Shown: positions 48,675 to 57,683 of the stretch, in pieces | Position numbering within the stretch: position 1 is the first letter of the stretch | Layout of the letters: the number at the start of each line of letters is the position of its first letter | Origin: Microbacterium oleivorans NBRC 103075 | GTDB lineage: Bacteria; Actinomycetota; Actinomycetes; Actinomycetales; Microbacteriaceae | Length of the DNA: 64,000 nucleotides | Direction of reading: 5' to 3' | Assembly (NCBI RefSeq): GCF_001552475.1 | Contig: NZ_BCRG01000006.1 | Coordinates: 31,411 to 95,410, forward strand | Program-made: the position numbers and the translations under genes | Notes under the pieces: model-generated | The model's input: only the letters and a program-made list of their open reading frames with translations | Told to the model about the DNA's origin: nothing | Databases searched by the model: none

Positions 48675-49624
48675 CACTCGGCCTCTCGCTGACGAGGATC
48701 GAGCGCTCGGTGCACGAGGTCGACCAGGAACCCGATGACGAGGACGAGACCGGTCAGCACGAGGAGCTCGCCCTGCACCTTCACGAGGTCGCGGTTGCCG
48801 GTGTCCTCCACCAGCATCCGCCCGATGCCGGGGAGGCTGAACAGCTGCTCGATCACGACGGCGCCGACCATGATGCCGGCGACCTGCACGCCCAGCACCG
48901 TCACGACCGACAGCCCGACGCTCGGCAGGCCGTGCCGGAGGAGCGCCTGCGTGCGGGTGAGGCCCTTCGCGGCCGCCGTGCGCACAAAGTCCTGCCCCAT
49001 CGCCTGCAGCGTGGCAGAACGGACGAAACGCAGAAGCACGGCTCCTTCGACGACACCGATCGTGAGCGCCGGAAGCAGGAGCGCACGGAAGGCCGCCGCC
49101 GGGTCGGACCACCCGCCGCGCGGGAACCCCTGCGCGGGCAGCCACCCGAGTGTCACGGCGAAGACGACGACGAGCATCATGCCCGCCCACACCACGGGTA
49201 CAGCGGCGAGGGCCTGTGCTCCGACCGAGACGAACACCCCGTCGGGACGGTGACGGCGGACTGCCGCCAGGACGCCGAAAGGGAGTGCCACGAGGAGGGC
49301 GATGACGAAAGAGAGGATGCCGAGGGGAACCGTCATCTCCGCCTTCTGAAGGAGCTCGGAGGCGACCGGAGTGCCGGTGAGCTGCGACCGACCCAGGTCG
49401 CCGCCCAGGATGCCGCCGACCCAGTCGCCGTACTGCGTGAACAGCGGGCGATCCAGACCGAGCTGCTCACGGATGCCCGCGAGCGCCTCGGGGGTGGAGT
49501 TCACTCCCGCGATCACCTGTGCGACATCGCCCGGAAGGATCCGGAGCGTGGTGAAGATGAGCGCGCTGGCGACGAACAGGCCCAGCACCAGCAGGGCCAG
49601 TCGCGTCAGCGCGTAGCGGATCAC
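48674..49624 (-). CDS. Peptide ABC transporter permease (DppB-like)
   Basis: A 316-residue permease with six helices: N-terminal YALTRLALLVLGLFVASALIF, the periplasmic loop LGLDRPLFTQYGDWVGGILGGDLG, and EAA motif RTAAAKGLTRTQALLRHGLP. GTG 49624 overlaps the solute-binding protein stop by 4 nt; the ORF upstream to 49882 is a shadow. Forms the heterodimeric channel with the DppC-like protein. Confidence 0.92.
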   Translation of the reverse strand: MIRYALTRLALLVLGLFVASALIFTTLRILPGDVAQVIAGVNSTPEALAGIREQLGLDRPLFTQYGDWVGGILGGDLGRSQLTGTPVASELLQKAEMTVPLGILSFVIALLVALPFGVLAAVRRHRPDGVFVSVGAQALAAVPVVWAGMMLVVVFAVTLGWLPAQGFPRGGWSDPAAAFRALLLPALTIGVVEGAVLLRFVRSATLQAMGQDFVRTAAAKGLTRTQALLRHGLPSVGLSVVTVLGVQVAGIMVGAVVIEQLFSLPGIGRMLVEDTGNRDLVKVQGELLVLTGLVLVIGFLVDLVHRALDPRQREAE

Positions 49625-51126
49625 CCCTCGCTCTTGGCCAGCTCGGCGACGTTCAGCCGCTCGTTCACGTTGACCGTCGGCATCCCGCTGATGTTCGAGC
49701 CCACTGCGAGCACGGACTGCCCGTTGTAGAGCCAGTCGGCGGCATCGTCCTCGGAGACGATGCGTGCCGCCTTCTTGAGCAGCTCTGCTGCCTCGGCCTC
49801 GTCGGTGGAGGAGAGGGACTGCGCGTAGAGCTTCTGCACCTCGGGGTTGTCGTAGGTGAAGTAGTAGTCCGGGTTCGCCCAATTCTCGAAGTCGTGAGCC
49901 TCGGTGTGGAGCACGAAGCTCAGCTCGTAGTCCTTGTTCGTGTAGACGTCGGTGATCCAGGTCGGGAACTCGACCGGGTTCACCTTCAGGGTGATGCCCA
50001 CGTCGCGAAGGTTGGACACGAGGATCTGGGGGATCGTCGTTCCATACGCCGACGGGATCGTGAGGGTCAGCGAGAGGTTCTCTGCGCCGGCTTCGGCCAG
50101 AAGTGCGCGGGCCGCTTCGGGGTCGAAGGGAGCGACCTTCGACAGGTCCTCGTATCCGGGGTCGAGCTCCGGGATCGGGCCGTAGAGCGTCTTGCCCGCG
50201 CCGAGTGCCTCGACGATCGACTTCTTGTCGATGGCCTGGCGGATGGCCTTCCGCACGCGCTGGTCGGCGAGTGGGCCGGAGGTCTCGTTGATCGCGAGGG
50301 TCCCCTTGTCGGTGGAGTCGCCGAGCTCGAGGGAGAAGTCGCCGTTCGCTTCGACCTGGTCTTTCAGGTTCGCGTCGAAGCCGGTGAGCACGTCGAACTC
50401 GCCCGCCAGCGCACCGCTCAGTGCAGCCTGGTTGTCGCTCACGTACGAGAACACGACCTCAGCGGCTGCGGCAGGGGCGCCCCAGTAGGCGTCGAAGCGT
50501 TCGAACACGATGCTGTCGCCTTCGCGCCACTCGGTGAGCTGGAAAGGGCCGGTCCCGTTCGCCGCGGTCTTGCGGTCGATCTTGTCGCCCTGCTTCAGGA
50601 TCAACCCGGCGCGACCGGTGAGGTTCCAGAGGAGAGTCGAGTCGGGGGCCTTCAGCGTCAGCGTGATCTTCTGTCCGTCGGCGGCGATCTTCGAGACGTT
50701 CGCCAGGCGGGCCGAATCGCGGTAGGTCGGGGTGTCGCGCTCCTGCGTGAGCGACCAGACGACGTCCTGGGGGGTCAGCGGCTGTCCATCGTGGAAGGTG
50801 ACGCCCTCGCGCAGGGTGAACGTGTAGGTCAGCTTGTCGTCGGAGACCTGGTAGTCGGTGGCGAGCGCCGGCACGATCTTCTGGTCGGGGGTGCGGGCGA
50901 TGAGGCCCTGATACACGTTGTCGATCAGGATCTGATCCACCGCGGAGCCCGCGGTGGTTCGGATGTCGAGGTTGCCCGGCTCGAGCACGAGACGCACATT
51001 GACGGTCGCATCGGGATCGGGGGTGGCGGACTTCGAGGGTCCGGGCTGCGAGCCGGAGCAACCGGCGAGGAGCAGAGCCCCGGCGGCGAGGAGCGCCGTG
51101 GCGGCCAGGGCGGTGCGGCGAAGCAT
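49621..51126 (-). CDS. Peptide ABC transporter substrate-binding lipoprotein (SBP_bac_5)
   Basis: First gene of the importer operon; 501 aa. Lipobox LLAGC with acylated Cys23, then a Ser/Pro/Asp linker and the family 5 binding fold (VYQGLIARTPDQKIVPALATDYQVS, FTLREGVTFHDGQPLTPQDVVWS). Cluster C proteins of this type bind di- or oligopeptides or nickel chelates; ligand not predictable. The 104-nt gap upstream separates it from an alpha/beta hydrolase gene transcribed in the same direction. Confidence 0.93.
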   Translation of the reverse strand: MLRRTALAATALLAAGALLLAGCSGSQPGPSKSATPDPDATVNVRLVLEPGNLDIRTTAGSAVDQILIDNVYQGLIARTPDQKIVPALATDYQVSDDKLTYTFTLREGVTFHDGQPLTPQDVVWSLTQERDTPTYRDSARLANVSKIAADGQKITLTLKAPDSTLLWNLTGRAGLILKQGDKIDRKTAANGTGPFQLTEWREGDSIVFERFDAYWGAPAAAAEVVFSYVSDNQAALSGALAGEFDVLTGFDANLKDQVEANGDFSLELGDSTDKGTLAINETSGPLADQRVRKAIRQAIDKKSIVEALGAGKTLYGPIPELDPGYEDLSKVAPFDPEAARALLAEAGAENLSLTLTIPSAYGTTIPQILVSNLRDVGITLKVNPVEFPTWITDVYTNKDYELSFVLHTEAHDFENWANPDYYFTYDNPEVQKLYAQSLSSTDEAEAAELLKKAARIVSEDDAADWLYNGQSVLAVGSNISGMPTVNVNERLNVAELAKSEG

Positions 51127-51230
51127 GTGAGTGGGGATCCTTTCGGCATCGATGAGGGTCGTCCGTGACGCCGTCCCATCGGGGTGCTCGGGTGCGCGTT
51201 ACAGCCTAGAGTCCCGGGCGCGGAGTTCGG

Positions 51231-52175
51231 TCACCGGCCGTCATACGCCGATCGGACGGCCCGAGCGAGCTCCGCCGGGCGCTCCTCCTGGACGTTGTGC
51301 GCCGAGTCGAGCTCGATGTGGCGGGCGTCCGGGAGACGCCGGAGGAACTCCTCGCGGTCGCCCGCCGTGAGGAAACCCCGCGTTCCGGTGACGAGGGTGA
51401 CGGGCGCGGCGACGGCCGCCAGGTCGTCCCATCCGGCGGCGGAGAGGATGCCTGCACCCGTCCGCTGTGCATCGTCGACCGCAGCCGCCGCCTCGGGGTC
51501 GGAGGCGAGACGGTTCGCGAGGTGGGCGAAGTGGTGCTTCCACTCGACGCGACCGTCGGGGCGGACACGGGAGTTCAACGACACCCCTCGCGTGGCTGCC
51601 TCGCGCGAACCGCCTAGGCCGAACGAGAGCGCTCGATCGACGAGTTCCTCGCGGCTGGCCCAGTCGGTGGGGCCGGCGAAGAACGCGCGGATCGACGACG
51701 CTGCCCCGTTCGGGTCGATGCCGGGGGAGATGTCGACGAGGACGAGTTCACGGACGAGCTCGGGATGCCGCGCCGCGAGAGACGCGGCCGTGAGCCCGCC
51801 GAGCGAGTGGCCGACGAGCACCTGCGCTCGCCCGTCCGCCCATTCCCGGATGGCGGGTTCCACGTCGGCGGCGAGCGTCCGTCCGGTGTACTGGGCGTCG
51901 TCGCGCCACGCCGAGTCGCCGTGACCGGGCAGATCGACGACCAGGGCGGCGAGTCCGGCGTGGAGCACCGTCGTGTCCCACGTGTGCGCGTTGAGCCCGG
52001 CGCCGTGGAGGAAGGTCACCTCGACAGGGGCGGCAGGGTCCCCGTAACGCAGCGCGCTCACGGTGCGTCCGTCCGCGAGCCGGTGCGTCACGCGGCGTAC
52101 CGGTGGCACCGGGACTCCGATCGCATCCGCCTGGGCGGGGAGGGAGGAGAACTCGTCGAAGGCGGCGTCGCTCAC
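51231..52175 (-). CDS. Alpha/beta hydrolase
   Basis: A 314-residue alpha/beta hydrolase: oxyanion segment LHGAGLNAHTWD, nucleophile elbow VGHSLGG, and the C-terminal catalytic histidine in ELDSAHNVQEERP. No signal peptide. GTG 52175 is chosen because a CAGAAT hexamer lies six bases upstream; the frame continues to 52541 with no similarity. Substrate unknown. Confidence 0.85.
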   Translation of the reverse strand: MSDAAFDEFSSLPAQADAIGVPVPPVRRVTHRLADGRTVSALRYGDPAAPVEVTFLHGAGLNAHTWDTTVLHAGLAALVVDLPGHGDSAWRDDAQYTGRTLAADVEPAIREWADGRAQVLVGHSLGGLTAASLAARHPELVRELVLVDISPGIDPNGAASSIRAFFAGPTDWASREELVDRALSFGLGGSREAATRGVSLNSRVRPDGRVEWKHHFAHLANRLASDPEAAAAVDDAQRTGAGILSAAGWDDLAAVAAPVTLVTGTRGFLTAGDREEFLRRLPDARHIELDSAHNVQEERPAELARAVRSAYDGR

Positions 52176-52226
52176 GACACCATTCTGGCCGATCCCGGCA
52201 CCTGCGGGCGCGGATAGGGTGACGGC

Positions 52227-52709
52227 ATGAGTGATCACCACCGCGTACACCTGGCCCGGGCCGCCCGGCCGGCGTACGACGCCCTCGAAGCGTTCTCCAC
52301 GACGGTGGGGGCGCTCGCCGCCGACGCGGGCATCGACGCCCGGCTGCGCGAGCTCGCCCTCATCCACGCGTCGCAGCTCAACGGTTGTGCGTACTGCGTG
52401 CGGGTGCACTCCGACCGGGCGGCGAAGGCGGGGGTGACCCTCGATGTCGTCGCGCAGATCCCCGTGTGGCGGGAGTCGAGCGTCTTCACCGAGCGTGAGT
52501 GTGCGGCGCTGGAGCTGACCGAGTCCTACGTCTTCATCCACGAGGAGGGCGTCTCCGACGACGTCTACGACCGGGTCGGAGGCATCCTCTCCGAGGAGGA
52601 GTACGTCGCGCTCAGCTGGCTGCTTGTCTCGATCAACGCGTTCAATCGCATCGCGATCGCGGGGAGGTACCCGGTGCCCGAGCGCCGCGCCGCGCCGCCC
52701 GTGACGTGA
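52227..52709 (+). CDS. AhpD-like carboxymuconolactone decarboxylase family protein
   Basis: A 160-residue AhpD-fold protein with the redox-active NGCAYCVRVHS motif (Cys54, Cys57, His61), characteristic of alkylhydroperoxidase-like enzymes. It probably acts as a peroxidase or thiol oxidoreductase. TAGGGT (52215-52220) is 6 nt before the ATG. Its stop overlaps the GTG of the downstream phosphatase. Confidence 0.87.
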   Translation: MSDHHRVHLARAARPAYDALEAFSTTVGALAADAGIDARLRELALIHASQLNGCAYCVRVHSDRAAKAGVTLDVVAQIPVWRESSVFTERECAALELTESYVFIHEEGVSDDVYDRVGGILSEEEYVALSWLLVSINAFNRIAIAGRYPVPERRAAPPVT

Positions 52710-53419
52710 GCGTCCACGACGTCCCCGGCGCGTTCAACTTCCGTGACGTCGGTGGCCTTCCGGCCGCGGGCGGGCGCACTCGGAGCGGTGTCCTGTACCG
52801 GTCGGGGAACCTCGGCCACCTGACGGCGGCAGGGAAGGAGCAGGTGGCGGGTCTCGGCATCCGTCGCATCGTCGACCTGCGCGATGACGACGAGCGTCGG
52901 ACGGAGCCGTCCCGCGTCGAGGGGCTCGGGATCGACACGGTGCACCTCCCCATGTACGCCGGCTCGGTCGCGTCGTTCTTCGCCGATGACCTCTCGCTCG
53001 ACGACGTCTACCGGGCGCTCGTCGACGGCTCCGCGGCGCGCCTCGTCGATGCCGCCCGGGCGGTCCTCGAGGTGCAGCCGGTGCTCGTCCACTGCACGGT
53101 CGGAAAGGATCGCACGGGACTGTCCGTCGCGCTCATCCTCGCGGCTGCGGGGGTCGACGAGGATGCCGTCATCGCCGACTACGCCCGCACCGAACAGCTC
53201 CTGCCCGTGCGGCGGAACGAGGGCGTCCTCCGATTCCTCCGGCACCAGTACCCGGACGCGCGCCACCTGGAGGACCTTGTGACGAGGTCTCCGGGGGAGG
53301 CGATGCGCGCCGTGTTCGACGATCTGCGCCTGCGGTACGGCGGCCCGGTCGACTACCTCCAGGCGTACGGATTCACGGCCGACGAGATCGCGGAGCTGCG
53401 ACGCACCCTCGTCGAGTGA
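52706..53419 (+). CDS. Tyrosine/lipid phosphatase, PtpB-like
   Basis: A 237-residue dual-specificity-type phosphatase: N-terminal FNFRDVGGLPAAGGR, general-acid region RRIVDLRDDDER, and the P-loop HCTVGKDRTG (Cys about 131). This is the DSP/PtpB (Y_phosphatase3) group, which dephosphorylates phosphotyrosine or phosphoinositides. GTG start overlaps the AhpD-like gene. Secretion signal is not visible. Confidence 0.88.
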   Translation: MSVHDVPGAFNFRDVGGLPAAGGRTRSGVLYRSGNLGHLTAAGKEQVAGLGIRRIVDLRDDDERRTEPSRVEGLGIDTVHLPMYAGSVASFFADDLSLDDVYRALVDGSAARLVDAARAVLEVQPVLVHCTVGKDRTGLSVALILAAAGVDEDAVIADYARTEQLLPVRRNEGVLRFLRHQYPDARHLEDLVTRSPGEAMRAVFDDLRLRYGGPVDYLQAYGFTADEIAELRRTLVE

Positions 53420-53428
53420 ACGGCGAGG

Positions 53429-53875
53429 TCAGCTGCGGGGGATGTACCGGCCATCGGCCAGGCCCGCCTCGATCTCGAACCGGTTGGCGAGCGGGTTCCG
53501 GCCCGCGAGCAGGTAGAGCAACGGCATCAGCATGCCGTAGCGGCGCCACTGCTCCCGGTGCGTGGCCTCGTGGGCGAGCAGCCGGTCGTCGATGCGTCCG
53601 CTCCCGGTCAGGAAGCATCCGCCGACGCAGACCCCTCCTCGTCCGAAGGTGACCTCCGGCATCCCGCGGAAGACCCAGAGGCCGGCGCGACGCTCGACGC
53701 GTCCCGTCGACCAGAGCGAGCCCCACAGGAATCCGAACGCCGTGCCGGCGAGGTAGCCGACCCGGCTGAGGGGCGAATCGAGCAGGATGCCGGGAATCCA
53801 TTGGTCGAATCGTCGGCCTCTCTCGACGGCGCGCGCTGCGCGCTCCTCCCATCCGGGCGGGGGCACCGGGCTCAT
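53429..53875 (-). CDS. Actinobacterial protein with HEATH motif, function unknown
   Basis: A 148-residue protein with an N-terminal amphipathic/hydrophobic stretch (about 25-58), a Gly-rich strand region with two close cysteines (GGVCVGGCFL) and a C-terminal LLAHEATHREQWRRYG, a HExxH that fits a small zincin-like site as in eCIS-core/DUF4157-type domains. Such genes are sometimes labelled Fe-S oxidoreductase without support. The ATG overlaps the stop of the arginase-family gene by 4 nt. Activity is unproven. Confidence 0.62.
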   Translation of the reverse strand: MSPVPPPGWEERAARAVERGRRFDQWIPGILLDSPLSRVGYLAGTAFGFLWGSLWSTGRVERRAGLWVFRGMPEVTFGRGGVCVGGCFLTGSGRIDDRLLAHEATHREQWRRYGMLMPLLYLLAGRNPLANRFEIEAGLADGRYIPRS

Positions 53876-54684
53876 GCGAGGGCTCCCAGTAGGCGCAGGA
53901 TCGTGCCGAGGTCTTCGACCGCGGCGTCGCGTGAGGCGGGGGCGAATCCGGAGAGCGAGGCGCCGACGAGCGGCATCCGTTCGCGCAGGACCGCGAGCGA
54001 CGCGGTGATGTGGGCGGGGTCCGCCCCGAACGGCACCGGCTCGAGGACGCCGACGACGCTGGCGGGGTCGAGGACGTCGAGGTCGATGTGCACGTAGACG
54101 GCGTCGGCACCGGTCGCGGCGACCGCGTCGGCGAGAGCGGACGCGTCGGCGAGTGCGTCGACGCCGACCATCGTGATCTGCGAGGTGTCGAGGTCGTCGG
54201 CCTCGGCGTCGTCGAGGGCGCGCGCGCCGACGAGAACGGTGCGCGCCGCCGTGGCCGGCGGTGCAGGGGCGAAGGGGCCGGCCTCGATCGCCGCACGGAG
54301 CGCCATGCCCGCCAGCGCACCCGACGGCGACGACTCCGGCGTGTGGAGGTCGCCGTGGGCGTCGAACCAGACGACCGCGAGCGACGGATGCCTCGCTGCA
54401 GCTGCAGCGATCGCCGGAACGGCGACGGCGCAGTCCCCGCCGATCACCACGGCGGGCTCATCGCCGTCGGCGAGAACCTCGGCGATGGCATCGCGCACGC
54501 GACTGAGCGTGGTGAAGCGCCGGATGCCGGTGCCCACCGCCTCGCCCGCCTCTGTGGGCACGTCGACGCGGGTGAGCGCCGAGCGCGGGAGGTCTTCGGC
54601 GATCGCCTCGGCGCCGTCGATGAGGCGCATCGCGCGGGCGGACGGCGACCCCTGCCACTGCGGGGCGACGACGAATCGGGTCAT
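53872..54684 (-). CDS. Arginase/agmatinase-family protein with Cys in the first metal motif
   Basis: A 270-residue ureohydrolase-fold protein. Metal-site motifs: GGDCAVAVP (82-90; Cys where arginases have His), DAHGDLHTPESSPSG (108-122) and HIDLDVLDPA (about 197). The remaining Asp/His ligands are present. With one ligand changed it may use one metal or a different substrate. A clear GGAGG lies upstream of the ATG, so this mRNA has a leader. It is followed by the overlapping HEATH-motif gene. Confidence 0.82.
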   Translation of the reverse strand: MTRFVVAPQWQGSPSARAMRLIDGAEAIAEDLPRSALTRVDVPTEAGEAVGTGIRRFTTLSRVRDAIAEVLADGDEPAVVIGGDCAVAVPAIAAAAARHPSLAVVWFDAHGDLHTPESSPSGALAGMALRAAIEAGPFAPAPPATAARTVLVGARALDDAEADDLDTSQITMVGVDALADASALADAVAATGADAVYVHIDLDVLDPASVVGVLEPVPFGADPAHITASLAVLRERMPLVGASLSGFAPASRDAAVEDLGTILRLLGALA

Positions 54685-54705
54685 TGCTACCTCCGGGGAG
54701 CGCGG

Positions 54706-54735
54706 CGGCGCCGGACCCGTGGGGGCCCGGCGCCG
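54706..54735 (-). terminator. Terminator between pspA and the arginase-family gene
   Basis: Arms CGGCGCCGG (54706-54714) and CCGGCGCCG (54727-54735) with an inner CCC/GGG pairing, lying downstream of the PspA-family stop (54752) on the minus strand. Confidence 0.65.
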
Positions 54736-54751
54736 TCGTATCGCGTGCTGC

Positions 54752-55486
54752 TTACTGCTCGATCGCGCCGGCGCTGCCGCCGGTCTTGAGCGCGGCCAGG
54801 CGCGCCTCGACCTCGGTCAGCTCACCGAGGTCCTCGAGCTGGTTGAACTGCGCGTCGATCGTCGAGGCGGCGATCTCCGCCTTGCCGGTGGCGAGGGCCT
54901 CCTGGCGGCGGACCTTGTCCTCGAAGCGGCCGAGCTCGCTCGTCGGGTCGAGCACGTCGATCGACTTGACGGCGTCGTGGACCTTGTTCTGGGCTTCGGC
55001 GGTCTTCGCGCGGGCGAGCAGCTCGGAGCGCTTCGAGCGAAGCTGGTCGAGCTTCTGCTTCATGCCGTTGAGGCCGTCCTTGAGCTTGTCGACGACCTCG
55101 GTCTGCGAGGCGATCGAGGGAGCGATGGCGCGGGCCTCGTTCTCCTCGCTGATCTGCCGCTGCAGGGCGATCTTCGCGAGGTTGTCGAACTTGTCGGCAT
55201 CCGTCGTGTTGCCCGCGGAGCGCAGCTCATCGGCCTTGCGGCTGGCGGCGATGGCCTTGTTGCCCCACTCGGCGGCGGCCTTCACGTCCTCGTCGTGGTC
55301 GCGCTCGAGCAGACGCAGGTTGCCGATGGTCTCGGCGATGGCGGTCTCGGCATCCGCGATGTTGTTCGTGTAGTCGCGCACGAGCTGGTCGAGCATCTTC
55401 TGCGGGTCCTCGGCGGAGTCGAGGAGCGCGTTGATGTTCGCCTTCATCAGGGTGGAGATACGGCCGAAGATGGACTGCTTTGCCAT
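54752..55486 (-). CDS. PspA/IM30-family membrane stress protein
   Basis: A 244-residue, almost entirely helical PspA protein: N-terminal amphipathic membrane-binding helix (FGRISTLMKANINALLDSAEDPQKML) followed by a long coiled coil and a C-terminal helix. PspA/IM30 proteins are ESCRT-III-like and protect membranes. RBS is a purine tract (GGAAAGGAAA) just upstream of the ATG. It is transcribed with the TPM-domain gene in the order TPM, PspA being next upstream-to-downstream on the minus strand with a 74-nt gap, a pairing seen in other actinobacteria. Confidence 0.92.
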   Translation of the reverse strand: MAKQSIFGRISTLMKANINALLDSAEDPQKMLDQLVRDYTNNIADAETAIAETIGNLRLLERDHDEDVKAAAEWGNKAIAASRKADELRSAGNTTDADKFDNLAKIALQRQISEENEARAIAPSIASQTEVVDKLKDGLNGMKQKLDQLRSKRSELLARAKTAEAQNKVHDAVKSIDVLDPTSELGRFEDKVRRQEALATGKAEIAASTIDAQFNQLEDLGELTEVEARLAALKTGGSAGAIEQ

Positions 55487-55560
55487 CGTGTTTCCTTTCC
55501 TAGCGGGAGGTCGTGGTGTCGAACTGAGGGTCGAGGTCTGCGGGGTGCGGCGTCGGAAGA

Positions 55561-57531
55561 TCAGAAGCGACCGCCTCCTCGCCGGGAGCGGGATCCGCCG
55601 CCGCTGCTGCGCCTGATAGAGCTGCCGCTGCGTCCGCTGCGCGAGGAGCCGCCACCGAATCCGCCGCCGAAGCCGCCGGAGGAACGCCGTGAGCCACCGC
55701 CGCCGCCGAGGAGGGAGCCGATGATGATGCCGCCCAGCATGCCGCCGAAATCGCCTCCGCCGCTAGTGTTTCCGCCGCCGGCGAACGACCCGACGTCGTT
55801 CTGCGCGTGTTGCGTCGCCTCGCCCGCCAGAGCCGCGGCGCGCTGCGCGAGCGAGAGGGCCTGTTCGGGGTCGCTCTGCTGCAGCTGCGTCGCCCGGACG
55901 AGGGTCGCACCGGCTTCGGCGAGACGGGTTCGTGCGGTGGCTCCGACGGCTCCGCGGCGCGCGCTGATGAAGTTCTCGGCCGCCGAGACCTGCGCCTTGG
56001 CCTGCAGGAGGGCTTGCGCGAGGACGCGCTCCGCGCGGTCGGCGCGCAGTTGCGCGTCGCGGATCTCGCCGAGCGCGCCGTCGATCGCGGTGTTCGCACG
56101 CCGCAACAGGTCGACAGCCGACAGGGGGTCGCGGTCGTTTCCGGTGAGGACGCCGCGAGCGGCGTCGAGGTTCTGACGTGTCGAGGCGATCGCCGGTGCC
56201 AGACGGGAGTCGGGGTCGGGCGTCGCGGCCGCGGCGGCGAGGTCCGCCTCGAGCTCGGTGACGAGCGCCGCGCCGTCGCGCTCGGCGCTGGCGAGGTCGG
56301 CGGCGAGCTTCGCGACCGCCGTGTGAAGCTGGTCGGCCTGCTCGACGGCCTGCTCTGCGGCACGGATGCCGACGGCCGCCCCCGTGCCGTCGCCCGCGGA
56401 GACCTCGGCCTGGGCCTCTGTCAGTCGCGCATCGGCGAATGTCAGTCGATCGCGTGCCTGCGCGGGGTTGTCGGCGATCGCGGCCAGGGCATCTGCGCGA
56501 TACGTCGAGCGGAGTTCTGCGAGGCGGGCATCGAGCGCATCGGTGCGGGCGCCGACCTCCGCGCGGCGCTGCTGAACGCGGACCAGCGCTTCGGGGGCGT
56601 TCTTCGCGAGGTCTCGGAGGGCGTCGAACGCGTCGCCTTTCTCGTCCAGCATCGCCGCAGCCGTGCGGCATCGCTCGACGATCTCCTCGTACCAGGCTCG
56701 CTGCTGCGCCGGGGAGTCCGGCGTCTCATCATCCATCTGCTGCTGCAGGGCGAACGCGCGCTCCAGCGACGTGCGTGCCTCCGCGATCGCCTGCTCGAAC
56801 TCGACGGTGGCAGCATCCCCGAATTCCGCCTTCGCGAAACCGAGTTCTTGCGCGCTGGTGGTGATCGCGTCGTCGGTCCGGACGAGGGCGGCACCGGCCT
56901 CGCGCTCCAGTTCGTCGAGGGGGACCTCGGCGGGGCCGGATGGCGCACCCGTCGCAGCGCGGCGTCGCCGGCGGACGAGCGCCCACACGATCAGGGCAGC
57001 GAGAGCAGCCACCACGAGGACGACGACCCAGATGAGTCCGCCCCCGCCGCCCGCGCGAGCGTCAGCGAGCCCGTCGGCGGCCGCGACACCGGCTCCTTCC
57101 CAGTCCCCGCCCGCGAGCGCGGGCCGGACGCGGTCCTGCTCGATCGACGCGATGGTGCCGTCGGGGATGGGGCCGGAGGAGTCGGACGACAAGTAGTAGG
57201 CGCGACCTTCCGTCGCGATTGCGAGGAGGTATTGGCTGGGGCCGAGGTTGTTCCGCTCCGCGGTCGCCTCCGCCCACTGCTGCGCGCCACTCGGGTCGGT
57301 GAAGTCGTCGACGTAGACGACCCAGAGGTCCACCCCGGAATCCTCGGTCAGCCGGTCGAGGCGCGCGTCGAGACTCGCCTCCTGCGCGTCCGTCAGGACG
57401 TCGGACGCGTCGAGCACGTGAGTATCGCCGAGGGCGATCGGTTCCGTTGCGGATGCCGGGGCTGCGAAGGCGAAAGAGCCGGCGATGATCGCGAACGACA
57501 CCGCCACGACGGATGTCAGGCGGGATCGCAT
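55561..57531 (-). CDS. TPM-domain membrane protein with long coiled-coil tail
   Basis: A 656-residue protein: signal peptide (about 1-28, ending APASA), TPM domain (about 35-150), single membrane helix (about 165-187), then a long cytoplasmic helical region (about 205-570) and a Gly/Ser/Arg-rich tail containing repeated GGFGGG and SGGGS runs. TPM domains occur in photosystem repair and envelope proteins; the bacterial role is unclear. The helical region is related to the protein at 5636-6964. It sits upstream of pspA in the same direction, suggesting joint function in membrane maintenance. Confidence 0.85.
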   Translation of the reverse strand: MRSRLTSVVAVSFAIIAGSFAFAAPASATEPIALGDTHVLDASDVLTDAQEASLDARLDRLTEDSGVDLWVVYVDDFTDPSGAQQWAEATAERNNLGPSQYLLAIATEGRAYYLSSDSSGPIPDGTIASIEQDRVRPALAGGDWEGAGVAAADGLADARAGGGGGLIWVVVLVVAALAALIVWALVRRRRRAATGAPSGPAEVPLDELEREAGAALVRTDDAITTSAQELGFAKAEFGDAATVEFEQAIAEARTSLERAFALQQQMDDETPDSPAQQRAWYEEIVERCRTAAAMLDEKGDAFDALRDLAKNAPEALVRVQQRRAEVGARTDALDARLAELRSTYRADALAAIADNPAQARDRLTFADARLTEAQAEVSAGDGTGAAVGIRAAEQAVEQADQLHTAVAKLAADLASAERDGAALVTELEADLAAAAATPDPDSRLAPAIASTRQNLDAARGVLTGNDRDPLSAVDLLRRANTAIDGALGEIRDAQLRADRAERVLAQALLQAKAQVSAAENFISARRGAVGATARTRLAEAGATLVRATQLQQSDPEQALSLAQRAAALAGEATQHAQNDVGSFAGGGNTSGGGDFGGMLGGIIIGSLLGGGGGSRRSSGGFGGGFGGGSSRSGRSGSSIRRSSGGGSRSRRGGGRF

Positions 57532-57683
57532 CGGTGAGGCCTCCGGGAGTCGCTCGGTGCGGCCGAAACCGCTTGCCGCGAGTCTATGCCGCGGCCCGTA
57601 TGTCTCGATACCGGGTTGCGGTCGGAGCGCCTGTGCGTTCCCTTTGTCTTCCTCACCTAGGCTTCCCGATTCGGGAGGTGCCG

